Below are positions 26,333 to 36,100 of a DNA stretch of 64,000 nucleotides, one piece after another. This stretch comes from Staphylococcus intermedius NCTC 11048 (GTDB lineage Bacteria > Bacillota > Bacilli > Staphylococcales > Staphylococcaceae): assembly GCF_002902385.1 (NCBI RefSeq), contig NZ_PPQH01000052.1, positions 1 to 64,000 of the forward strand. Reading direction: 5' to 3'. The position numbers and the translations under genes were made by a program. Each line of letters opens with the position of its first letter. Position 1 is the stretch's first letter. Below the pieces are notes generated by a model. The model saw nothing but the letters and a program-made list of their open reading frames with translations, was not told where the DNA came from and searched no databases.

Positions 26333-27355
26333 ATGGCAGACCAAATACTGGATCAATTGGGCAGACCCATTCGTGATTTGCGCATTTCCGTAACTGATAG
26401 ATGTAATTTTCGTTGTGATTATTGCATGCCAAAAGAAATTTTCGGGGATGATTATGTTTTTTTACCGAAAGATCAATTGTTATCATTTGAAGAGATAGTA
26501 CGTATCACACGATTATATGCGCAACTCGGTGTTAAAAAGGTGAGAATTACAGGTGGGGAACCGTTACTTCGACGAGATCTCCATCAATTAATCGCTCAAA
26601 TTACACAGGTTGAAGGTATTGAAGATATAGGGCTCACAACGAATGGCTTATTACTTAAAAAACATGGTCAAAAACTATATGATGCTGGATTACGACGCAT
26701 TAATGTCAGTTTAGATGCCATTGATGATCGTGTGTTTCAATCCATTAACAATCGTGATATTAAAGCGACGACTGTACTTGAACAAATTGATTATGCAATC
26801 AGTATTGGTTTAAAAGTGAAAATTAACGTTGTCGTTCAAAAAGGTGTCAATGATCATCAAATTTTGCCGATGGTCCGCTATTTTAAAGATAAAGCTGTGA
26901 CCATTCGTTTTATTGAATTTATGGATGTCGGCAATGACAACGGCTGGGATTTTAGTAAAGTCGTCACAAAAGATGAAATGTTGGCAATGATTGCGGCTGA
27001 ATTTGACATTGAACCAGTGTCTCCAGAATATTTTGGGGAAGTTGCTCAATATTATCGTCATGTTGGGAGTGCAGCACAGTTTGGATTAATTACGAGTGTG
27101 TCGGATTCATTTTGCTCAAGCTGTACACGTGCACGGTTATCTTCAGACGGTAAATTTTATGGTTGCTTATTCAGTACAGGCAGTGGCTTTGATATTCGCG
27201 GACTACTCAGAAGCGGTGCGGATGATGCAGAAGTGATGGCGCAATTGAAGGCTTTGTGGCATATTCGTGATGATCGTTATTCAGATGAGCGAACAGCAGA
27301 GACCGTTGCGAATAGACGGAAGAAGAAGATTAATATGAATTATATTGGTGGATAA
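26333..27355 (+). CDS. moaA: GTP 3',8-cyclase MoaA (radical SAM)
   Basis: A 340-residue radical-SAM enzyme, the same length as S. aureus MoaA, that starts cofactor synthesis from GTP. The SAM cluster is C24-x3-C28-x2-C31 ([13 protein letters not shown]), [10 protein letters not shown] follows, a second cluster is C-x2-C-x13-C in the [18 protein letters not shown] segment, and the C terminus ends in Gly-Gly, which is required for activity in characterised homologues. The open frame extends back to 26216 inside mobA, but GGAGG lies 7 bp before ATG 26333. Last gene of the Mo operon. Confidence 0.96.
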   Translation: MADQILDQLGRPIRDLRISVTDRCNFRCDYCMPKEIFGDDYVFLPKDQLLSFEEIVRITRLYAQLGVKKVRITGGEPLLRRDLHQLIAQITQVEGIEDIGLTTNGLLLKKHGQKLYDAGLRRINVSLDAIDDRVFQSINNRDIKATTVLEQIDYAISIGLKVKINVVVQKGVNDHQILPMVRYFKDKAVTIRFIEFMDVGNDNGWDFSKVVTKDEMLAMIAAEFDIEPVSPEYFGEVAQYYRHVGSAAQFGLITSVSDSFCSSCTRARLSSDGKFYGCLFSTGSGFDIRGLLRSGADDAEVMAQLKALWHIRDDRYSDERTAETVANRRKKKINMNYIGG

Positions 27356-27360
27356 ATTTT

Positions 27361-27420
27361 TGGGAGCAGTACAGAAATCTTTTGTTTAATAAAGATTTCA
27401 TCGTACTGCTCCCAAATTTT
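27361..27420 (+). terminator. Terminator of the moeA-moaA operon
   Basis: Perfect 12-bp stem (27361-27372 with 27403-27414) with a second 9-bp inner stem (GAAATCTTT 27374-27382 with AAAGATTTC), then a T-rich tail. A-rich and T-rich flanks would let it act in both directions. Confidence 0.85.
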
Positions 27421-27500
27421 AATTTGGATTCCATCTGGTTTACATGTCATCGAGTTGGGCATCTGCCTCTCGAGAAAGGGAAGCCATAAAGGCAATCAAA
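27361..27500 (-). repeat. Dispersed ~150-bp repeat, copy A (terminator end at moaA)
   Basis: Read on the minus strand it shares ordered blocks with copy B at 39468-39618: GATTGCC-TTATGGCTTC, GATGGAA-CCAAATT, TTTGGGAGCA-TAC and AGATTTC. The GGGAGCAGTAC arm also forms the moaA terminator hairpin. The middle of the two copies has diverged. Confidence 0.65.
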
Positions 27501-27592
27501 TACTACAATTCATAGTAAGAGGGCACGTTAAGTCCAATACTGCGCACCCAGCGTATCAAAATTTTTATCTTCCATTTGCTTTATAGCTATGC

Positions 27593-29464
27593 CTATTTTT
27601 GCTTTTTCTGCTTTTTAATTTGCTTTGAAAAGTCAATTTGTGCAAGGACTGGGTCATGGTCGCTTGCTCGGCCAGACATGTCAGTGAAGTCACTATTCAC
27701 ATGAATCATGTCTAATTGAGTTTGGCGTTTTAAATGTTGAGAGACTAAAATATGATCCAATGTTTGTGTATTGCCTTGATAGACGTATGAATAGCGTTTG
27801 TTTTTAGGTACATCGTTCACCTTATTCGTTAATCCGTATGACTCAAAAGTTTTGAGTGGTTTTGACCATTGGAAGTCATTATAATCGCCGACTGAAATAA
27901 TGTTGGCGTTAGGGTTTTGTTGTTGAACATGTGCTGCGAATTCACCAATACGATGTGCGATTTCTACGCGCTGTGGTTCTGAAGTTAATTGGACTGGCTG
28001 CTGACTACCAAACAGGCCATCATCTCCACGTTTTGATTTCCAATGATTTGCAATCGCAATGACTTGTTGTCCTTTAAAATCGAATTGAGCAGCGAGCGAT
28101 TTGCGCACATCCTCAAAAGCAGGGTCTTGTGGTGCGATACGACCTGGATTGCGTGTCAGTTGATTGTTTTCATAGCCGACGTTCGTTGTCGCATCGCCTG
28201 TTGGTATATGATCATTAAATGTCACGCGTTCAGGGTTGTATAAAAAGCCGACGCGGATATTGGCATCAGGTTGTCCGCCATCTACATTGTTTTCAGGATC
28301 AATATTGACATAACGATATGTTGGTCCACCTGCATCTTTAATGGCTTGAATGAGACGCTCATACGAGGCTGAGGCGTCGGGACTGCCTTTACCCGGTCCG
28401 TTATTATCTTGAACTTCTGTCACCCCAACAATGTCGGGTTGTTTCATATGACTAACAATACCGTTGGCGAGCTTCATGGCTTTGTCATGACTTGAACTTT
28501 TAACGTCATTTGAAAAGTTTTCTAAGTTATATGAAGCCACTGTCAGTTTGTTTTCAGACGGTTTTAATGTCGTGCCTTTAGGTTGTGCTTTTCCTTTAAC
28601 GTGTGCTTGTTGCATGTCATTTAAATCGATATTGATTTTGTAATTTTGGAAACTGTAATTCACATAACCAATTAATGGTCCTTTAAAGCGATCTCCTGTT
28701 GTAATATCAAAGTCTTGTGCTTGTTTGTTATCGCCATTCATTTTAAAGGCGATACGTTGACCGTTAGCATTATCGGATTTTAATAAAATGCCACCATTTT
28801 TCGTTTCTGGACGATTTTGGTTTAATACTGTGAATACTTCGCCATGGTCTTGCGGTCCTACACTGCGGACATCCTTGAATTCTACACGCATGCCTTCTAA
28901 AGCTTCCCAATAGTCAATCGCATATGTATCCGGTTTGAAAACTGAAAAATGTTGAGGAGAAGCGATTTGTTGTGGAATCTTCTTAATTTTCACAGGTTTA
29001 GGTAAAGGTTGATTCTCTTTTTGGACAGTGATTTCACCGGCTTTATCTGTACGTGCATCAATTTCAGTTAAGGGTAAATCTGTTTTTGCCTTTTCTGCAT
29101 AGCCTTCAATCGCATACTCACGGACTGTACCCGAAACATGAACGAGATCACCCACTTGTGTGTTAGGCTTCTCTTTGCCGGCAAAGACGATAATGCCTTC
29201 AGAAGTTGCAGGATTATTGTCCTTTTGTGCGTCCGGTGTTTGTAAATGGAAATAATAGGCGTTATTTGCCTTATAAATGTAAGTCACAATACCTGGGACT
29301 TTTTCAACGCGTTGATCTTTCAGAGGTGATGTATGTCCTGCACCTTGAATATCATGAATACGAGTTGAGGAAGATGTTTCTGCAAGTGCACTGGAGTCGT
29401 AAAACGTCGCGCCTGTGCTGAGTAGGCCTAAAACTAAAGTTGAAGTTATTAATTTGCTTTTCAA
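27593..29464 (-). CDS. Secreted OB-fold/EEP-family nuclease
   Basis: A 623-residue protein with a Sec signal peptide (KSKLITSTLVLGLLSTGATF, cleavage probably after ALA-E near residue 29). Residues ~35-150 resemble the OB-fold of YhcR-type nucleases, and a second beta-rich part lies at ~190-290. The C-terminal endonuclease/exonuclease/phosphatase domain (~305-612) shows SYNLENF, VTEVQDN, NHWKSKRG, SVGDYNDF, DHILVS and ASDHDPV, the complete metal and catalytic set. There is no LPXTG anchor; the tail is Lys-rich, so it may be released or stick to the wall electrostatically. The start is TTG 29464 after AAGGAGG. Extracellular DNA degradation is the likely role. It lies between moaA and the MarR gene, where I recall no homologue in S. 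aureus. Confidence 0.85.
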   Translation of the reverse strand: MKSKLITSTLVLGLLSTGATFYDSSALAETSSSTRIHDIQGAGHTSPLKDQRVEKVPGIVTYIYKANNAYYFHLQTPDAQKDNNPATSEGIIVFAGKEKPNTQVGDLVHVSGTVREYAIEGYAEKAKTDLPLTEIDARTDKAGEITVQKENQPLPKPVKIKKIPQQIASPQHFSVFKPDTYAIDYWEALEGMRVEFKDVRSVGPQDHGEVFTVLNQNRPETKNGGILLKSDNANGQRIAFKMNGDNKQAQDFDITTGDRFKGPLIGYVNYSFQNYKINIDLNDMQQAHVKGKAQPKGTTLKPSENKLTVASYNLENFSNDVKSSSHDKAMKLANGIVSHMKQPDIVGVTEVQDNNGPGKGSPDASASYERLIQAIKDAGGPTYRYVNIDPENNVDGGQPDANIRVGFLYNPERVTFNDHIPTGDATTNVGYENNQLTRNPGRIAPQDPAFEDVRKSLAAQFDFKGQQVIAIANHWKSKRGDDGLFGSQQPVQLTSEPQRVEIAHRIGEFAAHVQQQNPNANIISVGDYNDFQWSKPLKTFESYGLTNKVNDVPKNKRYSYVYQGNTQTLDHILVSQHLKRQTQLDMIHVNSDFTDMSGRASDHDPVLAQIDFSKQIKKQKKQK

Positions 29465-29886
29465 GAGATTGCCTCCTTAAAAATATTGATTACGCGTTAA
29501 GTATACCAAAAACAATTAAAATAATAATGTAAAAATTTGATTAATTAAAAAAATGGCGAATATTGGAAGGAGAGCGTTTTGATGAGATGCTACAAAAATA
29601 AACAGAAAATGGAAGTGATGACCGAAGCGTTTGAATTCAAAAGGTTTCCGGGGATAGGGTATGAAAAGTTTTGATTGTATTGATTGATATATTTTAGAAT
29701 TGCCGCCATGGATTTGTATTCCTAAGGGCTGTCTTTCCAACTCAGCAACGTTATAATTGAACATTACCTTTGATAAAGCGTGGATGGATATTGAGTGCCA
29801 TCTACCTTCATGATTTCGCCTATTTTAGGAGTGGGGTGAGTCAACGTTCAATTGTACCCCAGTCCTGTATAAAGAGGCAAAATACT
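29465..29886. other. Intergenic region between the nuclease and the MarR gene
   Basis: Holds no supported gene. An 82-codon minus-strand frame at 29516-29764 lacks a ribosome site. GGGGT...ACCCC around 29833-29860, followed by AGTCC, resembles the GGGACTGGG-type hairpins elsewhere and may end the MarR transcript. Confidence 0.5.
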
Positions 29887-30333
29887 TTAACTTTCGTCGT
29901 TTTGAAGTTGTGCGAGTAATGACTGATACAACTGTTCTAAAATATCTGTGGCACGTGCAATCTCATTATCAGAAAGTTGCAATGGTTCAATGGCTTGACG
30001 TTGTAATTTGCCAATTTGCAGCTTCAATTTGTCATGAACTGTGTGACCCGATTCGGATAAAAAGAGTAGTTTTTCTCGCTTATCTACTTCACCTGGACGT
30101 ATGATTAACCAACCTTGAGCATCCAACGCTTTTAAAATTTTTCGTGTTGTTGGCTTTTCTATGGAGCGACGTTTAGAAATTTGGACAAGTGTTGTGCCAG
30201 GATTGACCGCGATATCTTTCATAACTAACCATTGTGCTGGATAAAGTTCATTTTCATCGAGCAAAGGATGGACGAGTTTAATATAGGGGCGATAAAGTTT
30301 GGTGAAATGATCAAATAATATTGAAGGTTCCAT
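29887..30333 (-). CDS. MarR family transcriptional regulator
   Basis: A 148-residue winged-helix protein. The reading head TTLVQISKRRSIEKPTTRKILKALDAQGWLIIRP and the wing GEVDKREKLLFLSESG (about 53-105) are typical MarR elements, flanked by dimerisation helices. Target and ligand are unknown. It is divergent from the VOC protein gene (172 bp apart), which it may control. Gene order with VOC and femX matches my recollection of S. aureus. Confidence 0.85.
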   Translation of the reverse strand: MEPSILFDHFTKLYRPYIKLVHPLLDENELYPAQWLVMKDIAVNPGTTLVQISKRRSIEKPTTRKILKALDAQGWLIIRPGEVDKREKLLFLSESGHTVHDKLKLQIGKLQRQAIEPLQLSDNEIARATDILEQLYQSLLAQLQNDES

Positions 30334-30505
30334 ACGAGACTCCTTTCTAGATAGTTTCTTAAGGCATATTATAACACTTCATGTTAAAGTTGTTGGATAT
30401 AAGGACGTTACTTATTCAAAAGTGCAGTGCGTGTTATATCGAGATTTCACAACAAATATTTGGTAAAATAATGTTACGGCATGAGAAGTGGGAGTGAACG
30501 TATAA

Positions 30506-31273
30506 ATGATAGATATAGAATTTGATCACATCATCCATTATATTGATGGATTAAATCAGTTCGAGTTTCCCGGGAAATATTTGGAAATTCAACAAGGTGG
30601 TCAGCATGAAAAATTAGGGACTTTTAATCGACTCGTCCAAATCGATTTAGCTTATATTGAATTATTAGATATATATCATCAAGGAAAAATGAAACAACAG
30701 TCTAAAACGGATGTGGGCAAGCACTCGTTTGCGACATCGATTATGGAAAATGGTTATCGACAAGGTTTTAAAAAGATTTGCTTTAGAACGCACGATATTG
30801 AACAATTAAAAGCCCAATTTGAAGAAAGAGGGCTTGAAACAGTAGGACCTGTTGAAATGACGAGAGAAAATAAAAAAGGACAAATGATTCAGTGGCGATT
30901 GCTGTATGTTGCCAATCATCAATTCGATGTCATCATGCCCTTTTTTATAGAGTGGAATACGTCAGATGAGGCACGTGAAGCGGATTTACGAGAACATTTT
31001 CATCAACATTTGACAATAGATATGATTACGTTAAATACATATCAACGTCAAACGATGGTGGATCATTGGAAGAAATGGTTTGATATGGAAGAGGTTGAAT
31101 CTTCGGACCGCTACACCATCCTGCAAAGTCCTGCTAAAAAAATCAAATTTAAGGTGGTAGAGGATAAAGAGGATGCCATAGAAGCAGTTCAATTTATCGA
31201 TCAAACCATTGAATCTCCCATCGCTTTTCGTACAAGAGGTGCAAGATATCAATTTATTCCACCTCACGCATAA
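30506..31273 (+). CDS. VOC-superfamily (glyoxalase-like) protein
   Basis: A 255-residue protein opening with EFDHIIHYIDGL, the betaalphabetabetabeta start of a glyoxalase-like domain (PF13468-type), with RLVQIDLAYIELLDIY and a second weaker repeat after residue ~170. Metal ligands could be His10 and Glu54, but activity is not predictable. GGGAGTG precedes ATG 30506. Its last 10 bp overlap the convergent membrane-protein gene. Confidence 0.75.
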   Translation: MIDIEFDHIIHYIDGLNQFEFPGKYLEIQQGGQHEKLGTFNRLVQIDLAYIELLDIYHQGKMKQQSKTDVGKHSFATSIMENGYRQGFKKICFRTHDIEQLKAQFEERGLETVGPVEMTRENKKGQMIQWRLLYVANHQFDVIMPFFIEWNTSDEAREADLREHFHQHLTIDMITLNTYQRQTMVDHWKKWFDMEEVESSDRYTILQSPAKKIKFKVVEDKEDAIEAVQFIDQTIESPIAFRTRGARYQFIPPHA

Positions 31274-31518
31274 ACAACGCTGTATACGAGACTGATGATC
31301 AGTACGACATGTAACAATGCGGTGATAGCTGTGATGAGTGATAAAAAGAGTTGTTGTTTCGTTTCATGTAGAAGCACACTATAAATTCCGACAACCAATG
31401 AAAACGCGACAAAGATAATGCGTAAACTTAAGTAATCGATGCCGATATGAAAAACGAATGTGCATACGATAAAGATGATATTCATCATAGTAAGTAACAG
31501 TAAAATCAATTGACGCAT
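31264..31518 (-). CDS. Small membrane protein of unknown function
   Basis: An 84-residue protein with three hydrophobic segments (about 4-24, 29-48, 56-80) and a single polar loop HETKQQ. GGAGGTCTC lies just before ATG 31518. It overlaps the VOC gene by 10 bp at the 3' end and is divergent from femX. I recall a conserved hypothetical of similar size at this place in S. aureus. Confidence 0.7.
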   Translation of the reverse strand: MRQLILLLLTMMNIIFIVCTFVFHIGIDYLSLRIIFVAFSLVVGIYSVLLHETKQQLFLSLITAITALLHVVLIISLVYSVVYA

Positions 31519-31634
31519 AAAGAGACCTCCAGTTTGTATCTATACATCTATTCTGTGACGTTTCAATCGAATGTGTCATTGATTATACTAGAAAATAAGA
31601 GAAGACGATAACTAAAAGGAGTTTTATACAAGAA

Positions 31635-32915
31635 ATGAAACGCATGAATATAACCGATCAAGAACATGATGCATTTGTAAAGGCGCATCCGAATGGTGAT
31701 TTACTACAATTGACAAAATGGGGAGACACGAAAAAATTAACGGGATGGTATGCGAAACGTATTGCTGTAGGGGAAAATGGTGAGTTGAAAGGTGTCGCAC
31801 AATTATTATTTAAAAAGATACCACGCACACCTTTTACGCTATGTTATGCTTCACGCGGCTTCGTTGTTGATTATACCCAAACAGACGCGGTGAAAGCTTT
31901 GTTATCTGAAGCGATTAAAGTTGCCAAAAGTGAAAAGGCATATACGATTAAAATTGATCCAGATGTAGAAGTTGACCAAGGCATGACAGTTGTCCAAGAT
32001 TTATTACAAATGGGCTTTAAACATAAAGGGTTCAAAGACGGCTTAGCCAAAGATTACATTCAGCCACGTATGACGATGATCACCCCAATTAATCAGTCTG
32101 ATGAAGCATTAATTCAAAGCTTTGAAAACCGCAATCGCTCAAAAGTGAGATTGGCGTTAAAACGTGGAACTAAAGTGGAACGTAAAGGACGCGAAGACTT
32201 GAAAATATTTGCGGACTTAATGAAAGAAACAGGTGAGCGTGATGGCTTCTTAACGCGAGATGTTTCCTATTTTGAAACGATTTATGATGCACTTCATCCA
32301 GACGGTGATGCAGAATTGTTCTTAGTGAAACTTGAACCGAAACCTGTCTTGGCTGAGTTGAAGGCAGAACAACAAAAGTTACAAACTGAAGTGGATGCGT
32401 TAACAGAAAAGGATCAAAGCAATAAAAAAGTACAGAATAAATTAAAAGATGCTGAACAAAAAATGAAGAAAAACCAAGCGCTCATTGAGGATATGGAACA
32501 ACTTGAACGCACACATCCAGAAGGCAAATATTTATCAGGCGCATTGCTGATGTTTGCGGGTCACAAATCGTATTATCTTTATGGGGCTTCATCTAACCAT
32601 TACCGCGACTTTTTGCCAAACCATCATATGCAATTTAAAATGATGCAATTTGCACGTGAAAAAGGCGCAACGACATACGACTTTGGAGGGACAGATAACA
32701 ATCCAGACAAAGATTCGAGTCACTATGGTTTATGGGCATTTAAAAAAGCTTGGGGAACACGTTTGAGTGAAAAAATTGGGGAATTTGATTATGTACTGAA
32801 TCCTATTGTTTATAAAGCAGTCGAACAGTTTAAACCGCAGTTGACACAACTTAAAATTAAACTGGTTCGTCAAATCAAATCTATACAACAACGTAAAGGC
32901 CACAAGAAGGCTTAA
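31635..32915 (+). CDS. femX: Lipid II:glycine glycyltransferase FemX (FmhB)
   Basis: A 426-residue member of the Fem family of non-ribosomal peptidyltransferases. FemX adds the first glycine to the lysine of lipid II using glycyl-tRNA and is essential in S. aureus. Two GNAT-like domains are split by a charged helical arm (about 235-290, with KAEQQKLQTEVDALTEK), the tRNA-contacting coiled coil. Diagnostic stretches: MHPNGDLLQLT-type start, NRNRSKVRLALKRGT, TGERDGFLTRD, YLYGASSN and DFGGTDNNPD. AAAGGAG precedes ATG 31635. Followed by a strong terminator; monocistronic. Confidence 0.95.
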   Translation: MKRMNITDQEHDAFVKAHPNGDLLQLTKWGDTKKLTGWYAKRIAVGENGELKGVAQLLFKKIPRTPFTLCYASRGFVVDYTQTDAVKALLSEAIKVAKSEKAYTIKIDPDVEVDQGMTVVQDLLQMGFKHKGFKDGLAKDYIQPRMTMITPINQSDEALIQSFENRNRSKVRLALKRGTKVERKGREDLKIFADLMKETGERDGFLTRDVSYFETIYDALHPDGDAELFLVKLEPKPVLAELKAEQQKLQTEVDALTEKDQSNKKVQNKLKDAEQKMKKNQALIEDMEQLERTHPEGKYLSGALLMFAGHKSYYLYGASSNHYRDFLPNHHMQFKMMQFAREKGATTYDFGGTDNNPDKDSSHYGLWAFKKAWGTRLSEKIGEFDYVLNPIVYKAVEQFKPQLTQLKIKLVRQIKSIQQRKGHKKA

Positions 32916-32970
32916 GCATGGTCGATAGGATGTCATTCAAACGTTTGATAACAACAAATTTAAAATAATT

Positions 32971-33026
32971 AAGGTGGCACGATATGCATTTACATAACTT
33001 GTAGATGCATATACCGTGTCACCTTT
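32971..33026 (+). terminator. Terminator of femX
   Basis: Long stem: outer AAGGTGGCACG (32971-32981) with its complement near 33015-33025 (one G-U), inner ATATGCAT (32982-32989) with ATGCATAT (33005-33012), then a T run. Confidence 0.85.
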
Positions 33027-33139
33027 TAAGAGTGATAGAACGATGCGTATCGTTTTATCATACATGTTCAATTGAAAGGCTACATTTTTACGGGCTGAAA
33101 TCATGATGTAGTGAAGTTATTTAAAAGGGAGCGTTGCGT

Positions 33140-36100
33140 GTGGTAAAAAAATTAATCGACTTCTCGTTATCGAATAAGTTTGCCATTTTGTTAATGGTAC
33201 TGCTTGTCATATTGGGAGGCGTCTATTCAAGTTTTAAAATGAGGTTGGAATTGTTACCCGATACAGAACCACCGATGTTGACGATTACAACACCGATGCC
33301 GGGTGCTACTTCTGAAACAGTGATGAGAGAAATTAGTGACCCGATTGATGAAGAAATACGGGGGATGGCAGGGGTCACGAGCGTTAAGACACAATCTTTG
33401 TCTAATGCTTCAATGATTACGGTCAACTTTGATGAAAGTACCAATATGGATAAAGCAGAACAAGACATTGAAAAAGCGCTGAAAAAGGTGAGTTTACCAG
33501 ACGAGGCACAAACGTCGGACATCAAACGTAATTCAATGAATGCTTTCCCAGTTGTTGCGTATTCCATTTTGCATGAAAAAGGTGATGTCAAAGCGAGTAC
33601 GAAAGCTGTCGAAGAACAATTGATTCCGAAATTGCAAACGATTGATGGGGTTCAACGTGCGACAGTAAATGGTCAAATCGAGCGTAAAGTGACAATCAAA
33701 TTTGATGACGCCAAACTTCAAAAGGCGGGACTCAATGCGAAACAAGTGTCTGACTATATTGAGGGGGCAACAAAAGAAGCGCCATTAGGTTTATTCCAAT
33801 TTGGTGATACCGAAAAATCAATTGTCATTGATGGACAATATGCTTCCGTGGATGCACTCAAAAATATGCAAATTCCGTTAGCACTTGCGGCACAGTCTTC
33901 AGGTAGCAGTGCACAAGGGCAACAAGAAAGCGGTGATGCAACAAACAGTGGTAATCTTGCAGCGTCAGGCCAATCCCTGTCAAACAATCAACAAAGTGCA
34001 CAAGCAGTTCCATTAAGTGACCTTGCTGAAGTAAAGCTATCTGATGAACGTGCATCGATTTCTAGAACTAACGGTCAAGATGCTGTCGATGTTCAGATTG
34101 TTAAAACGCAAGGCGCTAATACAGTTGCAGTCGCAAACGATGTGAAGCAAACCATTCAAAATTTTGTTAAAGAAAACCCGGAACTGAAATCTGTTCAAAT
34201 TATGGATACTGCTAAACCAATCAAAGATTCTTTAAACACAATGATTGAAAAAGCACTCCTCGGATCTATCGTTGCAGTCATTGTCATCATGTTATTCTTA
34301 AGAAATATTCGAATGACAGCGATTTCGATTGTGTCTATTCCATTGTCTTTACTCATAGCGATGGTGGCACTCAAACTCACGGATGTCTCATTGAACATAC
34401 TGACATTAGGTGCACTGACAGTCGCGATTGGTCGTGTGATTGATGATTCTATTGTTGTGATTGAAAATATATACCGACGACTGACGCGTAAGGACGAACC
34501 ATTATCGGGTGATGGACTTATCGTATCTGCTACGAAAGAAGTGTTTATACCGATTATGTCGTCTACATTAGTAACGATTGTCGTATTCGCACCACTTGCA
34601 TTTGTGACAGGATCAGTTGGAGAAATGTTTAGACCGTTCGCTTATGCGATTACATTTAGTTTGCTCGCCTCATTATTGGTTTCGATTACCATTGTACCAG
34701 TACTCGGTTCTATGTTCTTTAAGCGTGGACTGAAACGTAAACCGAAATCTGAGATAGGTACAGTAGGGCGTGGCTATCGACATGTGTTGAATTGGAGTTT
34801 AGACCATAAATGGATCGTAATCATTTTAAGTACAGCCATTTTAATCGGCAGTATCGTTTTAGGAAGTATGAAAGTTGGAACTAGCTTCATTAGTACCGGC
34901 GAAGATAAATTTATGGCCCTCACATATACACCAAAACCAGGTGAAACAAAGCAAAAAGTATTATCACACGCAGAAGAAGTTGAAAAATATTTACTCGATA
35001 ATAAAAATGTCCGTCACGTACAATATTCAGTGGGAGGGGCATCACCTGTTGATCCTACTGGTTCTACGAATAACATGGCGTTAATGGTTGAGTATGATTC
35101 AGATACACCGAATTTTGATCAAGAACCTGAGCGCGTGTTGAAACATATTAAGACGTATCATCATGACGGTGAATGGAAAAATCTAGATATGGGAACTGGG
35201 GCAACCTCTAACACGTTGAATGTAGAAGTGACAGGACCGTCGACTGCAGAAATTGAAGGCACAGTGAAGGCGATTCAAGAAAAAATGTCTCAAGTGTCTG
35301 GATTAACGAACGTGAAGTCGGATTTAACAGAAACATATCAACAATATGAAGTGAAAGTGGACCCAAATGAAGCGGCAAAAACAGGAATGACAGCGGGCCA
35401 ACTGGCGATGATGCTCAATCAGAACATCCCAGATATGACGGTTTCAAAAGTTAAAGAACAAAACCAAACCTATGATGTCGTTGTTCAACAAGAAAAAGAG
35501 ACGCATTGGACGAAAGAAAAATTAGAAAACATACCTATTCCTTCGCCAACTGGAGAGAATCGCAAGTTAAGTGACATAGCGACATTAAAAACGACATCGA
35601 CTCCGAATGCACTAGTGAAAAAAGGTGGCGACTATGTCAGCACTGTTTCTGCGACGATTTCAGGTGATGATGTCGGTTCGATTTCTCAAGAAGTGATGAA
35701 ACAACTCAACGCACTTGATAAACCAAGTGATGTGCATACGTCTTTAGGTGGTACGAATGAAGATATACAGGATGCATTTTCACAATTGATGATTGCGATG
35801 TTAGCGGCGATTATTATCGTCTATCTCGTGCTTGTACTGACATTCAAAGGTGCACTTGCGCCATTCACGATTTTATTCGCACTGCCATATACGATTATCG
35901 GTGTTGTCTTTGCATTAATTTTCACAGGAGAAACATTGTCTGTACCAAGTATGATTGGACTTCTCATGTTAATCGGTATCGTGGTAACAAATGCGATTGT
36001 CCTCATTGATCGTGTCATCATGAATGAAAAAGCAGGTTTACCGATGAAAGAAGCGTTGTTAGAAGCGGGTGGCACGCGGATTAGACCGATATTAATGACT

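Noticed and set aside
29516..29764. 82-codon leftward frame downstream of the MarR gene
   Set aside because: No ribosome site, no recognisable features; treated as intergenic.
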